Translations under genes and position numbers: made by a program | In this document: piece by piece, positions 9,464 through 15,608 of the stretch | How positions within the stretch are numbered: the stretch's first letter is position 1 | How the letters are laid out: the number at the start of each line of letters is the position of its first letter | NCBI GenBank assembly: GCA_017848155.1 | Contig: JAGAKC010000347.1 | Location: forward strand, 1 to 23,254 | Direction of reading: 5' to 3' | DNA: 23,254 bases | Source of the DNA: Oscillospiraceae bacterium | GTDB lineage: Bacteria; Bacillota; Clostridia; Oscillospirales; Ruminococcaceae | The notes under the pieces: generated by a model | What the model was told of the DNA's origin: nothing | Seen by the model: the letters and a program-made list of their open reading frames with translations, nothing else | Databases searched by the model: none

Positions 9464-9505
9464 AAGACCTCACAAATTGCATGATAAAGCCATTTGTGAG
9501 GTCTT
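9464..9505. repeat. 14-bp perfect inverted repeat (hairpin) between tRNA terminator and sigma operon
   Basis: AAGACCTCACAAAT (9464-9477) pairs with ATTTGTGAGGTCTT (9492-9505) over a 14-nt loop. On the minus strand it is followed by TCTCTTTG, so it could be a second weak leftward terminator. A related sequence, GAGGTCTTTGTTGTC, occurs at about 9387 and again with one base missing at about 9499. The rest of 9287-9549 holds no supported gene. Confidence 0.5.
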
Positions 9506-9549
9506 GTTGTCTGACTTGAGCGAAAAGTATTTTTTCACGGGACAAAAAA

Positions 9550-9583
9550 TCCGCTGGACCTCATCTGAATAAGGTCCAGCGGA
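9550..9583 (-). terminator. Intrinsic terminator of the tRNA-Leu gene
   Basis: Perfect 12-bp stem TCCGCTGGACCT / AGGTCCAGCGGA with a 10-nt loop. On the minus strand it is followed by ATTTTTTG. It begins 4 nt beyond the encoded CCA of the tRNA. Confidence 0.92.
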
Positions 9584-9587
9584 ACAC

Positions 9588-9674
9588 TGGTGCAGGTGAA
9601 GGGACTTGAACCCATACGACATTGCTGCCACTAGCACCTGAAGCTAGCGCGTCTGCCAATTCCGCCACACCTGC
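9588..9674 (-). tRNA. tRNA-Leu (anticodon CAG), with encoded CCA
   Basis: Read on the minus strand from 9674. The acceptor stem GCAGGTG pairs with CACCTGC, followed by discriminator A and an encoded CCA (9588-9590). The anticodon stem CTAGC/GCTAG encloses the 7-nt loop TTCAGGT, giving anticodon CAG (+ strand 9638-9640), which reads the Leu codon CUG. The GGTTCAAGTCC T-arm and the long variable arm expected of a class II leucine tRNA are present. It is a single-gene unit with its own promoter and terminator. Confidence 0.96.
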
Positions 9675-9770
9675 ATATATAGGATCTTGGATTTTTACAC
9701 GGTCAAGAAGCAAACCGAGGCGGACTCATTTCAAGTAGCTCCGCAAGTTGCCGTTTCTGACAACGTATAT

Positions 9771-9799
9771 ATTTTATCACACAGTTCCTGATTTGTCAA
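9771..9799 (-). promoter_or_regulatory. Near-consensus promoter for tRNA-Leu
   Basis: On the minus strand TTGACA (9794-9799), a 17-nt spacer and TAAAAT (9771-9776), placing the transcript start near 9765 and leaving a ~90-nt leader before the mature tRNA. Confidence 0.88.
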
Positions 9800-9837
9800 G
9801 GGGTTTTTGAATTTTTTTTAATAATTCTCCTTTTAGG

Positions 9838-9867
9838 TTGACTTGGCGGCAGTCGGTGTAGTATAAT
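9838..9867 (+). promoter_or_regulatory. Promoter for the DUF3810-DUF554 operon
   Basis: TTGACT (9838-9843), an 18-nt spacer and a perfect TATAAT (9862-9867). The predicted start near 9875 leaves a leader of only about 25 nt. It is divergent from the tRNA promoter, with 38 nt between the two -35 boxes. Confidence 0.8.
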
Positions 9868-9899
9868 ATATAGTATGTTGAAAAAGTGAGGTGAGTGAA

Positions 9900-11027
9900 G
9901 TGAACGGCTTGAAGTGCTTTGTGAAAATGACATGGATTTTTTATCCGCTGGTTCTTGCAGTACTGATGTATCTGCTTCTTCCGTTTTTTCCTGACTTTAC
10001 TGAATATGTGGTATCCCGTGTGCTCTTCAAGATAGTTACAGTGCCGCTTGGCTTTGTGACCTCGCTGCTTCCTTTTTCATTTACGGAGCTGCTGGTGATA
10101 ACTGCGCTTCCGCTTGTTGTGACGGCTGTGGTGTTGTTTGTTATGAGAATGAAGAAAACTGACAGTAAGAAGCGCACAGCAATAAAAGCGGCAAGATGTG
10201 TGGCAGGCTTCCTGTCGTTTGCGGCGCTTATGTACATGCTTTGCCACGGTGCGAATTACTACAGGCGTACCGCATCCGAGCTTATGGAGCTTGATACATC
10301 CCCGAAAAGTGCCGAGCAGCTTACAGAGCTTTGCATGTATCTTGGTGAAAAGGCGGCACAGGCACGCTCTGAGATAACTGACAGCAGCGCCGAATATGTC
10401 TTTTCGGAGGATATGTTCACCGAATTGTCGAGGGCAGGAAACGGATATGACAAGCTGGTGGCGGAGCATCCGTGGCTGTGGACATCCGTGTGGCGTCAGA
10501 AGCCTGTCCAGCTTTCCTATCTCTGGTCATATACGGGCATAGTGGGTATGTATTTTCCGTTCTTTGCCGAGTGTAATGTGAATATAGAGCAGCCCGACTA
10601 TGCTATACCGTTTACGGCTGCACACGAGTCTGCTCATTCACGGGGAGTAGCTTTTGAGGACGAATGTAATTTCTATGCGTTTCTTTCCTGCATCAACAGC
10701 GACTATCCCGAATATCGCTATTCAGGCTATCTGAATGGATTCATATTCTGTGCAAATGCACTGCATGACTATGACAAGGAGCTGTGGGAGCAGGCATGGA
10801 GCGTGGTCACTGATGGGATGCGTGCTGATATCGTTGCGGATAATGATTATATCGATCGCTTTGCCAATACGGTCATAGACGGACCCGGTGATCTTGACAT
10901 TAATCCCTGGGAGGCCGCAGGCGATATAAATGACGCCTTTATAAAGAGTCAGGGCGTTACAGACGGCGCTCTCAGCTATGACAGGGTGACAGAGCTTATT
11001 CTGGCTTATTATTACACTGAAAAATAA
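9900..11027 (+). CDS. DUF3810 family membrane protein, putative zinc metalloprotease
   Basis: About 375 residues. Three hydrophobic segments in the first ~115 residues (near 12-30, 62-82 and 100-115) anchor it in the membrane. The C-terminal part carries AAHESAHSRG, a HExxH zincin motif, followed six to eight residues later by acidic FEDECN, which could supply the third zinc ligand. This matches my memory of the DUF3810 family, whose members are predicted membrane-bound metallopeptidases of unknown substrate. Start choice: the GTG at 9900 has AGGTGA (9889-9894) at good spacing. An upstream in-frame GTG at 9891 overlaps that Shine-Dalgarno and is less likely. The next gene starts 11 nt after the stop, so the two are cotranscribed. 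Confidence 0.85.
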   Translation: MNGLKCFVKMTWIFYPLVLAVLMYLLLPFFPDFTEYVVSRVLFKIVTVPLGFVTSLLPFSFTELLVITALPLVVTAVVLFVMRMKKTDSKKRTAIKAARCVAGFLSFAALMYMLCHGANYYRRTASELMELDTSPKSAEQLTELCMYLGEKAAQARSEITDSSAEYVFSEDMFTELSRAGNGYDKLVAEHPWLWTSVWRQKPVQLSYLWSYTGIVGMYFPFFAECNVNIEQPDYAIPFTAAHESAHSRGVAFEDECNFYAFLSCINSDYPEYRYSGYLNGFIFCANALHDYDKELWEQAWSVVTDGMRADIVADNDYIDRFANTVIDGPGDLDINPWEAAGDINDAFIKSQGVTDGALSYDRVTELILAYYYTEK

Positions 11028-11038
11028 AAGGAAATTAT

Positions 11039-11752
11039 ATGATAGGTACATTAGTTAATACAGGTACGATATTATGCGGCTCGCTTCTTGGCGGACTTCT
11101 GAAAAAGGGCATCAAGGACAGATATCGTGATGCGCTGTATAATGCGATGGGACTGGCTGCGATAGGAATAGGTGTAAATTCTGTCTGCACAAATATGCCG
11201 AAAAGTGCATATCCCGTGCTTTTTATCGTAAGTCTTGCACTGGGCAGCCTGCTTGGAAGCATCATCGATATCGACAGGCGGTTCAATTCGCTCGTGAACA
11301 GGTTTTCAAAGAAAGACAGCACAGGCGGTGCGGCGGAAAAAGCTCCGCTCGGACAGGGACTCTCGACGGGAATACTGATGTTCTGCATAGGTACGCTGTC
11401 TATACTGGGACCGATCAATTCCGCTTTGTACGGTGATAATACTTATCTCTTTACGAATGCTACTCTGGACCTTGTGACGTCTATGGCGCTGGCTTCTACA
11501 TATGGCTTTGGCATGATGCTTGCTGCAGGTGTTCTGTTCCTGTGGCAGGGAAGTATATATCTTTGTGCAGGATGGCTGGAGCCTGTACTGAACGGCGGAA
11601 TGATGACAGAGATATCACTTGTGGGAGGATTCCTTATTGCGGCTTCGGGTATTTCCATCCTAGGAATTAAGGATATGAAGACGATAAATATGCTTCCTGC
11701 ATTGCTGGTGCCGCCCTTGTGGTTTGCCGCCAAGGCAATAATTGGTTTTTGA
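11039..11752 (+). CDS. DUF554 family integral membrane protein
   Basis: 237 residues with about six to seven hydrophobic helices. The opening MIGTLVNTGTILCGSLLGGL, the IGIGV segment and the conserved GSLLGSIIDID fit the DUF554 (YdfK/YqgA-type) family of small multi-pass membrane proteins, described as possible transporters without a proven substrate. Start ATG at 11039 is preceded by AAGGAA at 6-nt spacing. It is the second gene of a two-gene operon with the DUF3810 protein. Confidence 0.88.
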   Translation: MIGTLVNTGTILCGSLLGGLLKKGIKDRYRDALYNAMGLAAIGIGVNSVCTNMPKSAYPVLFIVSLALGSLLGSIIDIDRRFNSLVNRFSKKDSTGGAAEKAPLGQGLSTGILMFCIGTLSILGPINSALYGDNTYLFTNATLDLVTSMALASTYGFGMMLAAGVLFLWQGSIYLCAGWLEPVLNGGMMTEISLVGGFLIAASGISILGIKDMKTINMLPALLVPPLWFAAKAIIGF

Positions 11753-11802
11753 CGAAAGCTCTGATATCTTTTTAATAATTTAATCAGTTTTGTTTCACAC
11801 TA

Positions 11803-11830
11803 TTTACACATATCGCCATTATACTATATC
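11803..11830 (+). promoter_or_regulatory. Possible promoter of the HtrA gene
   Basis: TTTACA (11803-11808), a 16-nt spacer and TATATC (11825-11830) lie about 40 nt upstream of the HtrA start. The -10 match is partial. No clear terminator separates this from the DUF554 gene, so read-through from the upstream operon is also possible. Confidence 0.35.
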
Positions 11831-11871
11831 CATAAGATAAATATTTTCCGTATAGTGAAAGGAAATAAAAT

Positions 11872-13263
11872 ATGTACGATAACAATAACAGCCATCAGGC
11901 ATTTTACCCCAACAATGAAGCAGTTACACCTGTTAAGCCGCAGAAGGAAAAGATCGTGCGCAAAAAGAACAGTGTGATGAAGGTCATAGCTATGGTCATG
12001 GCAGTGGTCGTGGTAGGCGGAGGCGCAGGCTTCGGCGGAGCATATTTTGCCGCAAGAGCGCTCACCAACAACACCGTAGCGCAGCAGGAAAACAAGGATA
12101 ACGGACATGCATCGGACAATAACAGTGGAAGCGGCAATGCTGCATCATCACCGTCAGGTGTGAACGACGGCGAAAACCATCCCACTCTGAATGAGCTTCA
12201 GTCGGGCGTTACCATTACTCACAAGGTGAACCCTGACGCCGAGTTCAATTCCGATGGTTCGTTCCTCTATACACGTGATCTTGTTTCGGCAGTACGTGAT
12301 TCTATTGTATATATAGAGGTATATGCCGATCCGTATGCGGTATCAGGCGGCTACGGGTTCGGCTACGGTGACAGTGCTGGAAGTGAGCCGGTGCTTTATG
12401 GCGCAGGAAGCGGTATAATCGTATCAGGTGACGGATACATCATCACGAATGCACATGTTGTGGACGGCATGGTGAAGTACGTGGTGCATGTTACCACAAC
12501 AGACCCTGTCGAGGGAACAGGCATAGTGCAGGAATATGAGGCTTCTATAATCGGAAGTGATACAGATTCTGATCTTGCGGTGCTGAAGATAGATGCGAAG
12601 GACCTTCAGGCAGCTGTGCTCGGAGATTCGGACGAGCTTCACCTTGGCGATAACGTGGTAATAATCGGTAATCCCATGGGACTTCAGACCTCTGTGGCAA
12701 AGGGCATAGTTTCGGGTCTTAACAGAGAGCTTTCCAGCGGCGACTGGTCGCTGCCCAGCATCCAGACTGACGCCGGAATAAACAGCGGCAACTCGGGCGG
12801 AGCAATGTTCAACATGTACGGCGAGGTAGTCGGCGTTGTAAATGCGAAGCTCGTAAACGATTATGCGGAGGGGCTTGGCTTTGCAATAACGATCAACGAA
12901 GCAAAGCAGGTCATCGACGATCTTATCTCGATGGGATATGTAACAGGCAGACCTATCCTTGGTGTGACATGTCTTGAGGTAAGTGAGTACGTTGCTGCTA
13001 TACGAGGAATGACACCGGGTCTGTATATTGCGGAGATAGATCAGAACCTTGCGGTGGCAGACAGTGAGCTGCTGGTCGGCGATACTGTCGTTGCGGTGGA
13101 TGGAATATCTGTCACGTCGGTCAGCGAGGTCAGCCAGATACTTGCTGATTCTGACAAACGCCCGGGTGATACTGTAACAGTTACGGTCGTTCGTGTTGAT
13201 TCGATCGGTCGTGATAAGGAAGTACAGTTTGACATCGTTTTGTCTGAATACAACGGAAGCTGA
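11872..13263 (+). CDS. htrA: HtrA/DegP-type membrane-anchored serine protease
   Basis: 463 residues. A short cytoplasmic N-terminus and one transmembrane helix at about 36-62 are followed by an Asn/Ser-rich linker. The trypsin-like domain spans about 135-345 with the full triad visible: His195 in ITNAHVV, Asp234 in SDLAVLK, Ser308 in GINSGNSGGAMF. A C-terminal PDZ domain covers about 355-460 (GLYIAEIDQNLAVADSELLVGDTVVAVDG). This is the standard architecture of Gram-positive HtrA, an extracytoplasmic quality-control protease for misfolded secreted proteins. Start ATG at 11872 has AAAGGAAA 7 nt upstream. It is a single-gene unit closed by a strong terminator. Confidence 0.95.
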   Translation: MYDNNNSHQAFYPNNEAVTPVKPQKEKIVRKKNSVMKVIAMVMAVVVVGGGAGFGGAYFAARALTNNTVAQQENKDNGHASDNNSGSGNAASSPSGVNDGENHPTLNELQSGVTITHKVNPDAEFNSDGSFLYTRDLVSAVRDSIVYIEVYADPYAVSGGYGFGYGDSAGSEPVLYGAGSGIIVSGDGYIITNAHVVDGMVKYVVHVTTTDPVEGTGIVQEYEASIIGSDTDSDLAVLKIDAKDLQAAVLGDSDELHLGDNVVIIGNPMGLQTSVAKGIVSGLNRELSSGDWSLPSIQTDAGINSGNSGGAMFNMYGEVVGVVNAKLVNDYAEGLGFAITINEAKQVIDDLISMGYVTGRPILGVTCLEVSEYVAAIRGMTPGLYIAEIDQNLAVADSELLVGDTVVAVDGISVTSVSEVSQILADSDKRPGDTVTVTVVRVDSIGRDKEVQFDIVLSEYNGS

Positions 13264-13272
13264 TAATAAGCT

Positions 13273-13319
13273 GCTCCTTAACTGCGGAATACTCTGCGGT
13301 TAAGGAGCTTTTCTTTTTG
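13273..13319 (+). terminator. Intrinsic terminator of the HtrA gene
   Basis: 13-bp stem GCTCCTTAACTGC / GCGGTTAAGGAGC (one T-G pair) with a 10-nt loop, followed by TTTTCTTTTTG. It begins 9 nt after the HtrA stop and isolates the injection-system locus from upstream transcription. Confidence 0.92.
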
Positions 13320-13364
13320 ACAATCGTCGTTGGTCAATGGTTCGTTGCCGCATTATCGGGCAAA

Positions 13365-13399
13365 AAAATTTACGCAAAAAACGGCAAAATTTACGCAAA
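13365..13399 (+). promoter_or_regulatory. Two identical 14-bp repeats upstream of the CIS promoter (candidate operator)
   Basis: AAAATTTACGCAAA occurs at 13365-13378 and again, identical, at 13386-13399. The 21-bp spacing is two helical turns, so both sites face the same side of DNA. The second copy ends 3 bp before a possible -35 box, the usual place for an activator. No regulator gene is identified next to it. Confidence 0.55.
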
Positions 13400-13402
13400 T
13401 AC

Positions 13403-13431
13403 TATACAAAATAAAAGTGCTGTGTTATAAT
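13403..13431 (+). promoter_or_regulatory. Upstream promoter of the CIS locus
   Basis: A weak -35 TATACA (13403-13408), a 17-nt spacer and a perfect TATAAT (13426-13431). A poor -35 next to repeated upstream sites is typical of an activator-dependent promoter. Its transcript would carry a ~255-nt leader. Confidence 0.5.
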
Positions 13432-13580
13432 TATTTGTGTGAGAAAGACGGAATATATCATGAAATGAGAGCGTATTTCTTGTTTTTGGGGGTAATACAT
13501 CACAGGTGACACTCTTTAAAATGTATTGGTTTTCCGTTGTTTTGCACAAAAAGCCAGGCGTTCCTTTGTGGTTGGTTTGG

Positions 13581-13609
13581 TTGACATTTGCAAAATCACA
13601 TGGTATAAT
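13581..13609 (+). promoter_or_regulatory. Consensus sigma-A promoter of the CIS locus
   Basis: Perfect TTGACA (13581-13586), a 17-nt spacer and perfect TATAAT (13604-13609). Predicted start is near 13616, giving a ~78-nt leader before the ATG at 13694. A CACAAA/TTTGTG inverted repeat (13545-13570) lies just upstream and might bind a protein. The rest of 13320-13693 shows no gene: the small frame across this promoter has no ribosome-binding site or recognisable sequence. Confidence 0.85.
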
Positions 13610-13693
13610 CGAAATATATTGGTTTTTGTGGTTTGTTAACTTGTTATGGAAGATGCGTGATGCAAAAGACAATATGATTCATGGGGGCAACAG

Positions 13694-14914
13694 ATGGCAC
13701 GAGTAGCTGTAAGTAAAAAAAAGTCCATGTCGCCTGTCACGGGATCGGATAGTCTTGTTCGGCAGCAGAGGCTGCTGAGCGCTCAGATATCCACGACATC
13801 CGGTGCATCAAGTCTTGATTCACGTGATCCTGTATTTCATCTGACAAACACATTCGTTGATGAGTTCAACGCTGTTGGAAAAGAGCGTGCAAAGCAGATG
13901 GCGGGAAATGATTCGGAAGAAAGGGCGGAAGAGTCTGAAACTGACGGTCTTTCTCATGAGAAAAAAATGGCACGGCTTCGTCAGGAGCATGACAGCCCGA
14001 TGTACAGACATTCGTCTGATGCTCTGAAAAACGGAGATTTCGTTGACAGATTTTCCTCGTATGCTTTTAACGGCGGTAATATGGCTGCTGCTGTCATGTC
14101 GGGAAAGGGAAAGATGATGTTTACCGCATGTCTTTCAAAAGCGCTCGGCAGGACGCTTCCTACACAACGTATGGAGAAGCAGCTGCTTTCAGGCAATGCA
14201 GTCAATGAAAAAGCTGACGGCACACATTCCGATGTCATGTTCAACAGAAATGCTCATTCGGCAGTGGGTATAACGCTTGATGCGGTGCGTGGTGCGTCTA
14301 CCTCGCTGGAGGTGTTCAGGAAGCTTGCGAATGAGAGCTTCATGCTGAAAGACACCCCGTTCGAGCATCGCAATATTGAAACGATGTCTGTTCTTTTTCC
14401 TTTTTTGGTAACAGAAAAGGATGAAGCTCTTATAGATTCATACAAGCAGCGGCTGAAGGCGCTTGAGGGCGATAACTCTCAGGAGGCTTCAAAAAGTCGA
14501 AAGACGCTTGAATGGGCACTGAAAAAAGAGAGCGCTGTGCTGGAACGAAAGAAGACCGAACAGCGAAGATTTCTTACAGTGCTTGATGGTATGCTTTCCA
14601 ACGTGAAGGATGCGGAAAAGATGTTTTCGGCTGATGGTTTTGCGGAAAGCGTTATTGAGGAGATAGAAGAACTGTTGTCCGACGATCCGCCTGAAGATCA
14701 GGATAGAAATGAGTCTGATGACCTTGTCGGGGGAGCGGATCTGATCGCAGATTTCCTGACAGAGGTGATGGGCAGTGAGCATGGAAAAGACCAATTTGGT
14801 GCAAAAGAACAGCCACAGGCTTCAACAAAAACAACATCATCAGGAGAAGAAAGCGCAGAGCCAACCGCAGCTGACACCAATGCTTCTGGCGGCGCTCGCC
14901 GCAAGCGGAAGTAA
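13694..14914 (+). CDS. Unrecognised protein, first gene of the contractile injection system locus
   Basis: 406 residues, no family recognised. The N-terminus is basic and Ser-rich (MARVAVSKKKSMSP), and there is no signal peptide or membrane helix, so it is probably cytosolic. Residues ~85-330 look largely helical and charged, including a likely coiled-coil stretch near 245-290 (LIDSYKQRLKALEG then KTLEWALKKESAVLERKK). The last ~80 residues are acidic, then low-complexity Thr/Ser/Ala-rich, ending in ARRKRK. Start ATG at 13694 has GGGGG 6 nt upstream. The 3' end overlaps the next gene by up to 140 bp. Being first in the operon it could be an effector, a structural accessory or a regulator; the sequence does not decide. 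Confidence 0.75.
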   Translation: MARVAVSKKKSMSPVTGSDSLVRQQRLLSAQISTTSGASSLDSRDPVFHLTNTFVDEFNAVGKERAKQMAGNDSEERAEESETDGLSHEKKMARLRQEHDSPMYRHSSDALKNGDFVDRFSSYAFNGGNMAAAVMSGKGKMMFTACLSKALGRTLPTQRMEKQLLSGNAVNEKADGTHSDVMFNRNAHSAVGITLDAVRGASTSLEVFRKLANESFMLKDTPFEHRNIETMSVLFPFLVTEKDEALIDSYKQRLKALEGDNSQEASKSRKTLEWALKKESAVLERKKTEQRRFLTVLDGMLSNVKDAEKMFSADGFAESVIEEIEELLSDDPPEDQDRNESDDLVGGADLIADFLTEVMGSEHGKDQFGAKEQPQASTKTTSSGEESAEPTAADTNASGGARRKRK

Positions 14915-15182
14915 TACATCGCAGCTTCTCGGAAGCTACGGCACGGTAGTCGGCAGTGGAGATAACATGTTGCTGCTGTCGCTGATGTCAAAGCATGAGA
15001 GGGCGCAGAGCGATCATGCGCACCGTGCGGCCTTGTTTGATGCACAGAGTATTCCTGAGTATGTGGGGACGCTTCCTGAAAATGCGGTCGATACAGATGG
15101 CGTTGTATCAGAAGCGGTGGTGCCGTCCGAGGCGGCATTTCTGCCGACGGTGGATGTATCGCAGATGTCTGGCAACGGCTGA
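14775..15182 (+). CDS. Small unrecognised protein overlapping the preceding gene
   Basis: 135 residues from the GTG at 14775, which has AGAGGTGA (14761-14768) at 6-nt spacing; an ATG at 14781 is two codons in. No family recognised. It opens with a Gln/His/Lys-rich segment, has a hydrophobic Ala/Leu stretch (MLLAALAASG, residues ~36-45) and LLLSLM near 67-72, and ends acidic. It is probably soluble or peripheral; the hydrophobic runs are too short for clear membrane helices. Its first 140 bp overlap the 406-aa gene in another frame. A later ATG at 14880 would shrink the overlap to 35 bp but has no ribosome-binding site. A downstream gene starts 20 nt after its stop. Confidence 0.6.
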   Translation: MSMEKTNLVQKNSHRLQQKQHHQEKKAQSQPQLTPMLLAALAASGSNTSQLLGSYGTVVGSGDNMLLLSLMSKHERAQSDHAHRAALFDAQSIPEYVGTLPENAVDTDGVVSEAVVPSEAAFLPTVDVSQMSGNG

Positions 15183-15202
15183 GGAAAGCAGGAGGCTTTG
15201 TT

Positions 15203-15607
15203 TTGGATATACTTCGCAGTTTTATGTCTATGCTTGATCTGAAAGGCATAAAATATGTACGGACTGATGACAGTGTACAGATGGTGCTTTGCAGTGGTCA
15301 GCACAAATGGAAGTGTGCGGTATCGGCAACGGAGAATGGCTTTTTGTGTATTTACAACCGTTATCCGTGGGAGGTGCCGACTGACAGGCTGGAAAAGCTG
15401 CTTTGTGAAATGAACTCATTGAATGAGGGTCTTGCAGCAGGCTGCTTTATGATAAGTGAAGGCCGTGCGATGTTCCGATATGCACTGTATGTCGGGGATC
15501 CGCTGCTTTTTACAGATATAGCCGCAGAGCATTTTTCATCTGCGGCAGCCATGACCGACAGAGCGTGGGAGAGAATGTATTCTGCGCTTCATTCGGCGGA
15601 GGTATAG
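15203..15607 (+). CDS. YbjN-like domain protein (type III secretion chaperone-like fold)
   Basis: 134 residues covering a single YbjN-type domain: a first helix with a GIKYVRTDDS turn, a beta-strand core, the LCEMNSLNEGLAAGCFMIS segment (family pattern LN..l..G.f), FRYALYVGDPL, and a C-terminal helix. YbjN proteins share a fold with type III secretion chaperones and are small cytosolic proteins. Start is the TTG at 15203, fixed by AGCAGGAGG (15187-15195) at 7-nt spacing; no ATG lies at a suitable distance. The ATPase gene starts one base after its stop, so the two are tightly coupled. A role as cargo or assembly chaperone for the injection system is inferred from fold and place only. Confidence 0.75.
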   Translation: MDILRSFMSMLDLKGIKYVRTDDSVQMVLCSGQHKWKCAVSATENGFLCIYNRYPWEVPTDRLEKLLCEMNSLNEGLAAGCFMISEGRAMFRYALYVGDPLLFTDIAAEHFSSAAAMTDRAWERMYSALHSAEV

Positions 15608-15608
15608 A

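Noticed and set aside
9288..9545. 85-codon minus-strand frame upstream of the sigma factor
   Set aside because: It includes the hairpin at 9464-9505 and the likely promoter, has no convincing ribosome-binding site and no recognisable sequence.
13506..13706. 66-codon frame before the first CIS gene
   Set aside because: It contains the consensus promoter 13581-13609 and runs into the next gene's start; it has a Trp/Phe-rich composition from T/G-rich DNA and no ribosome-binding site.
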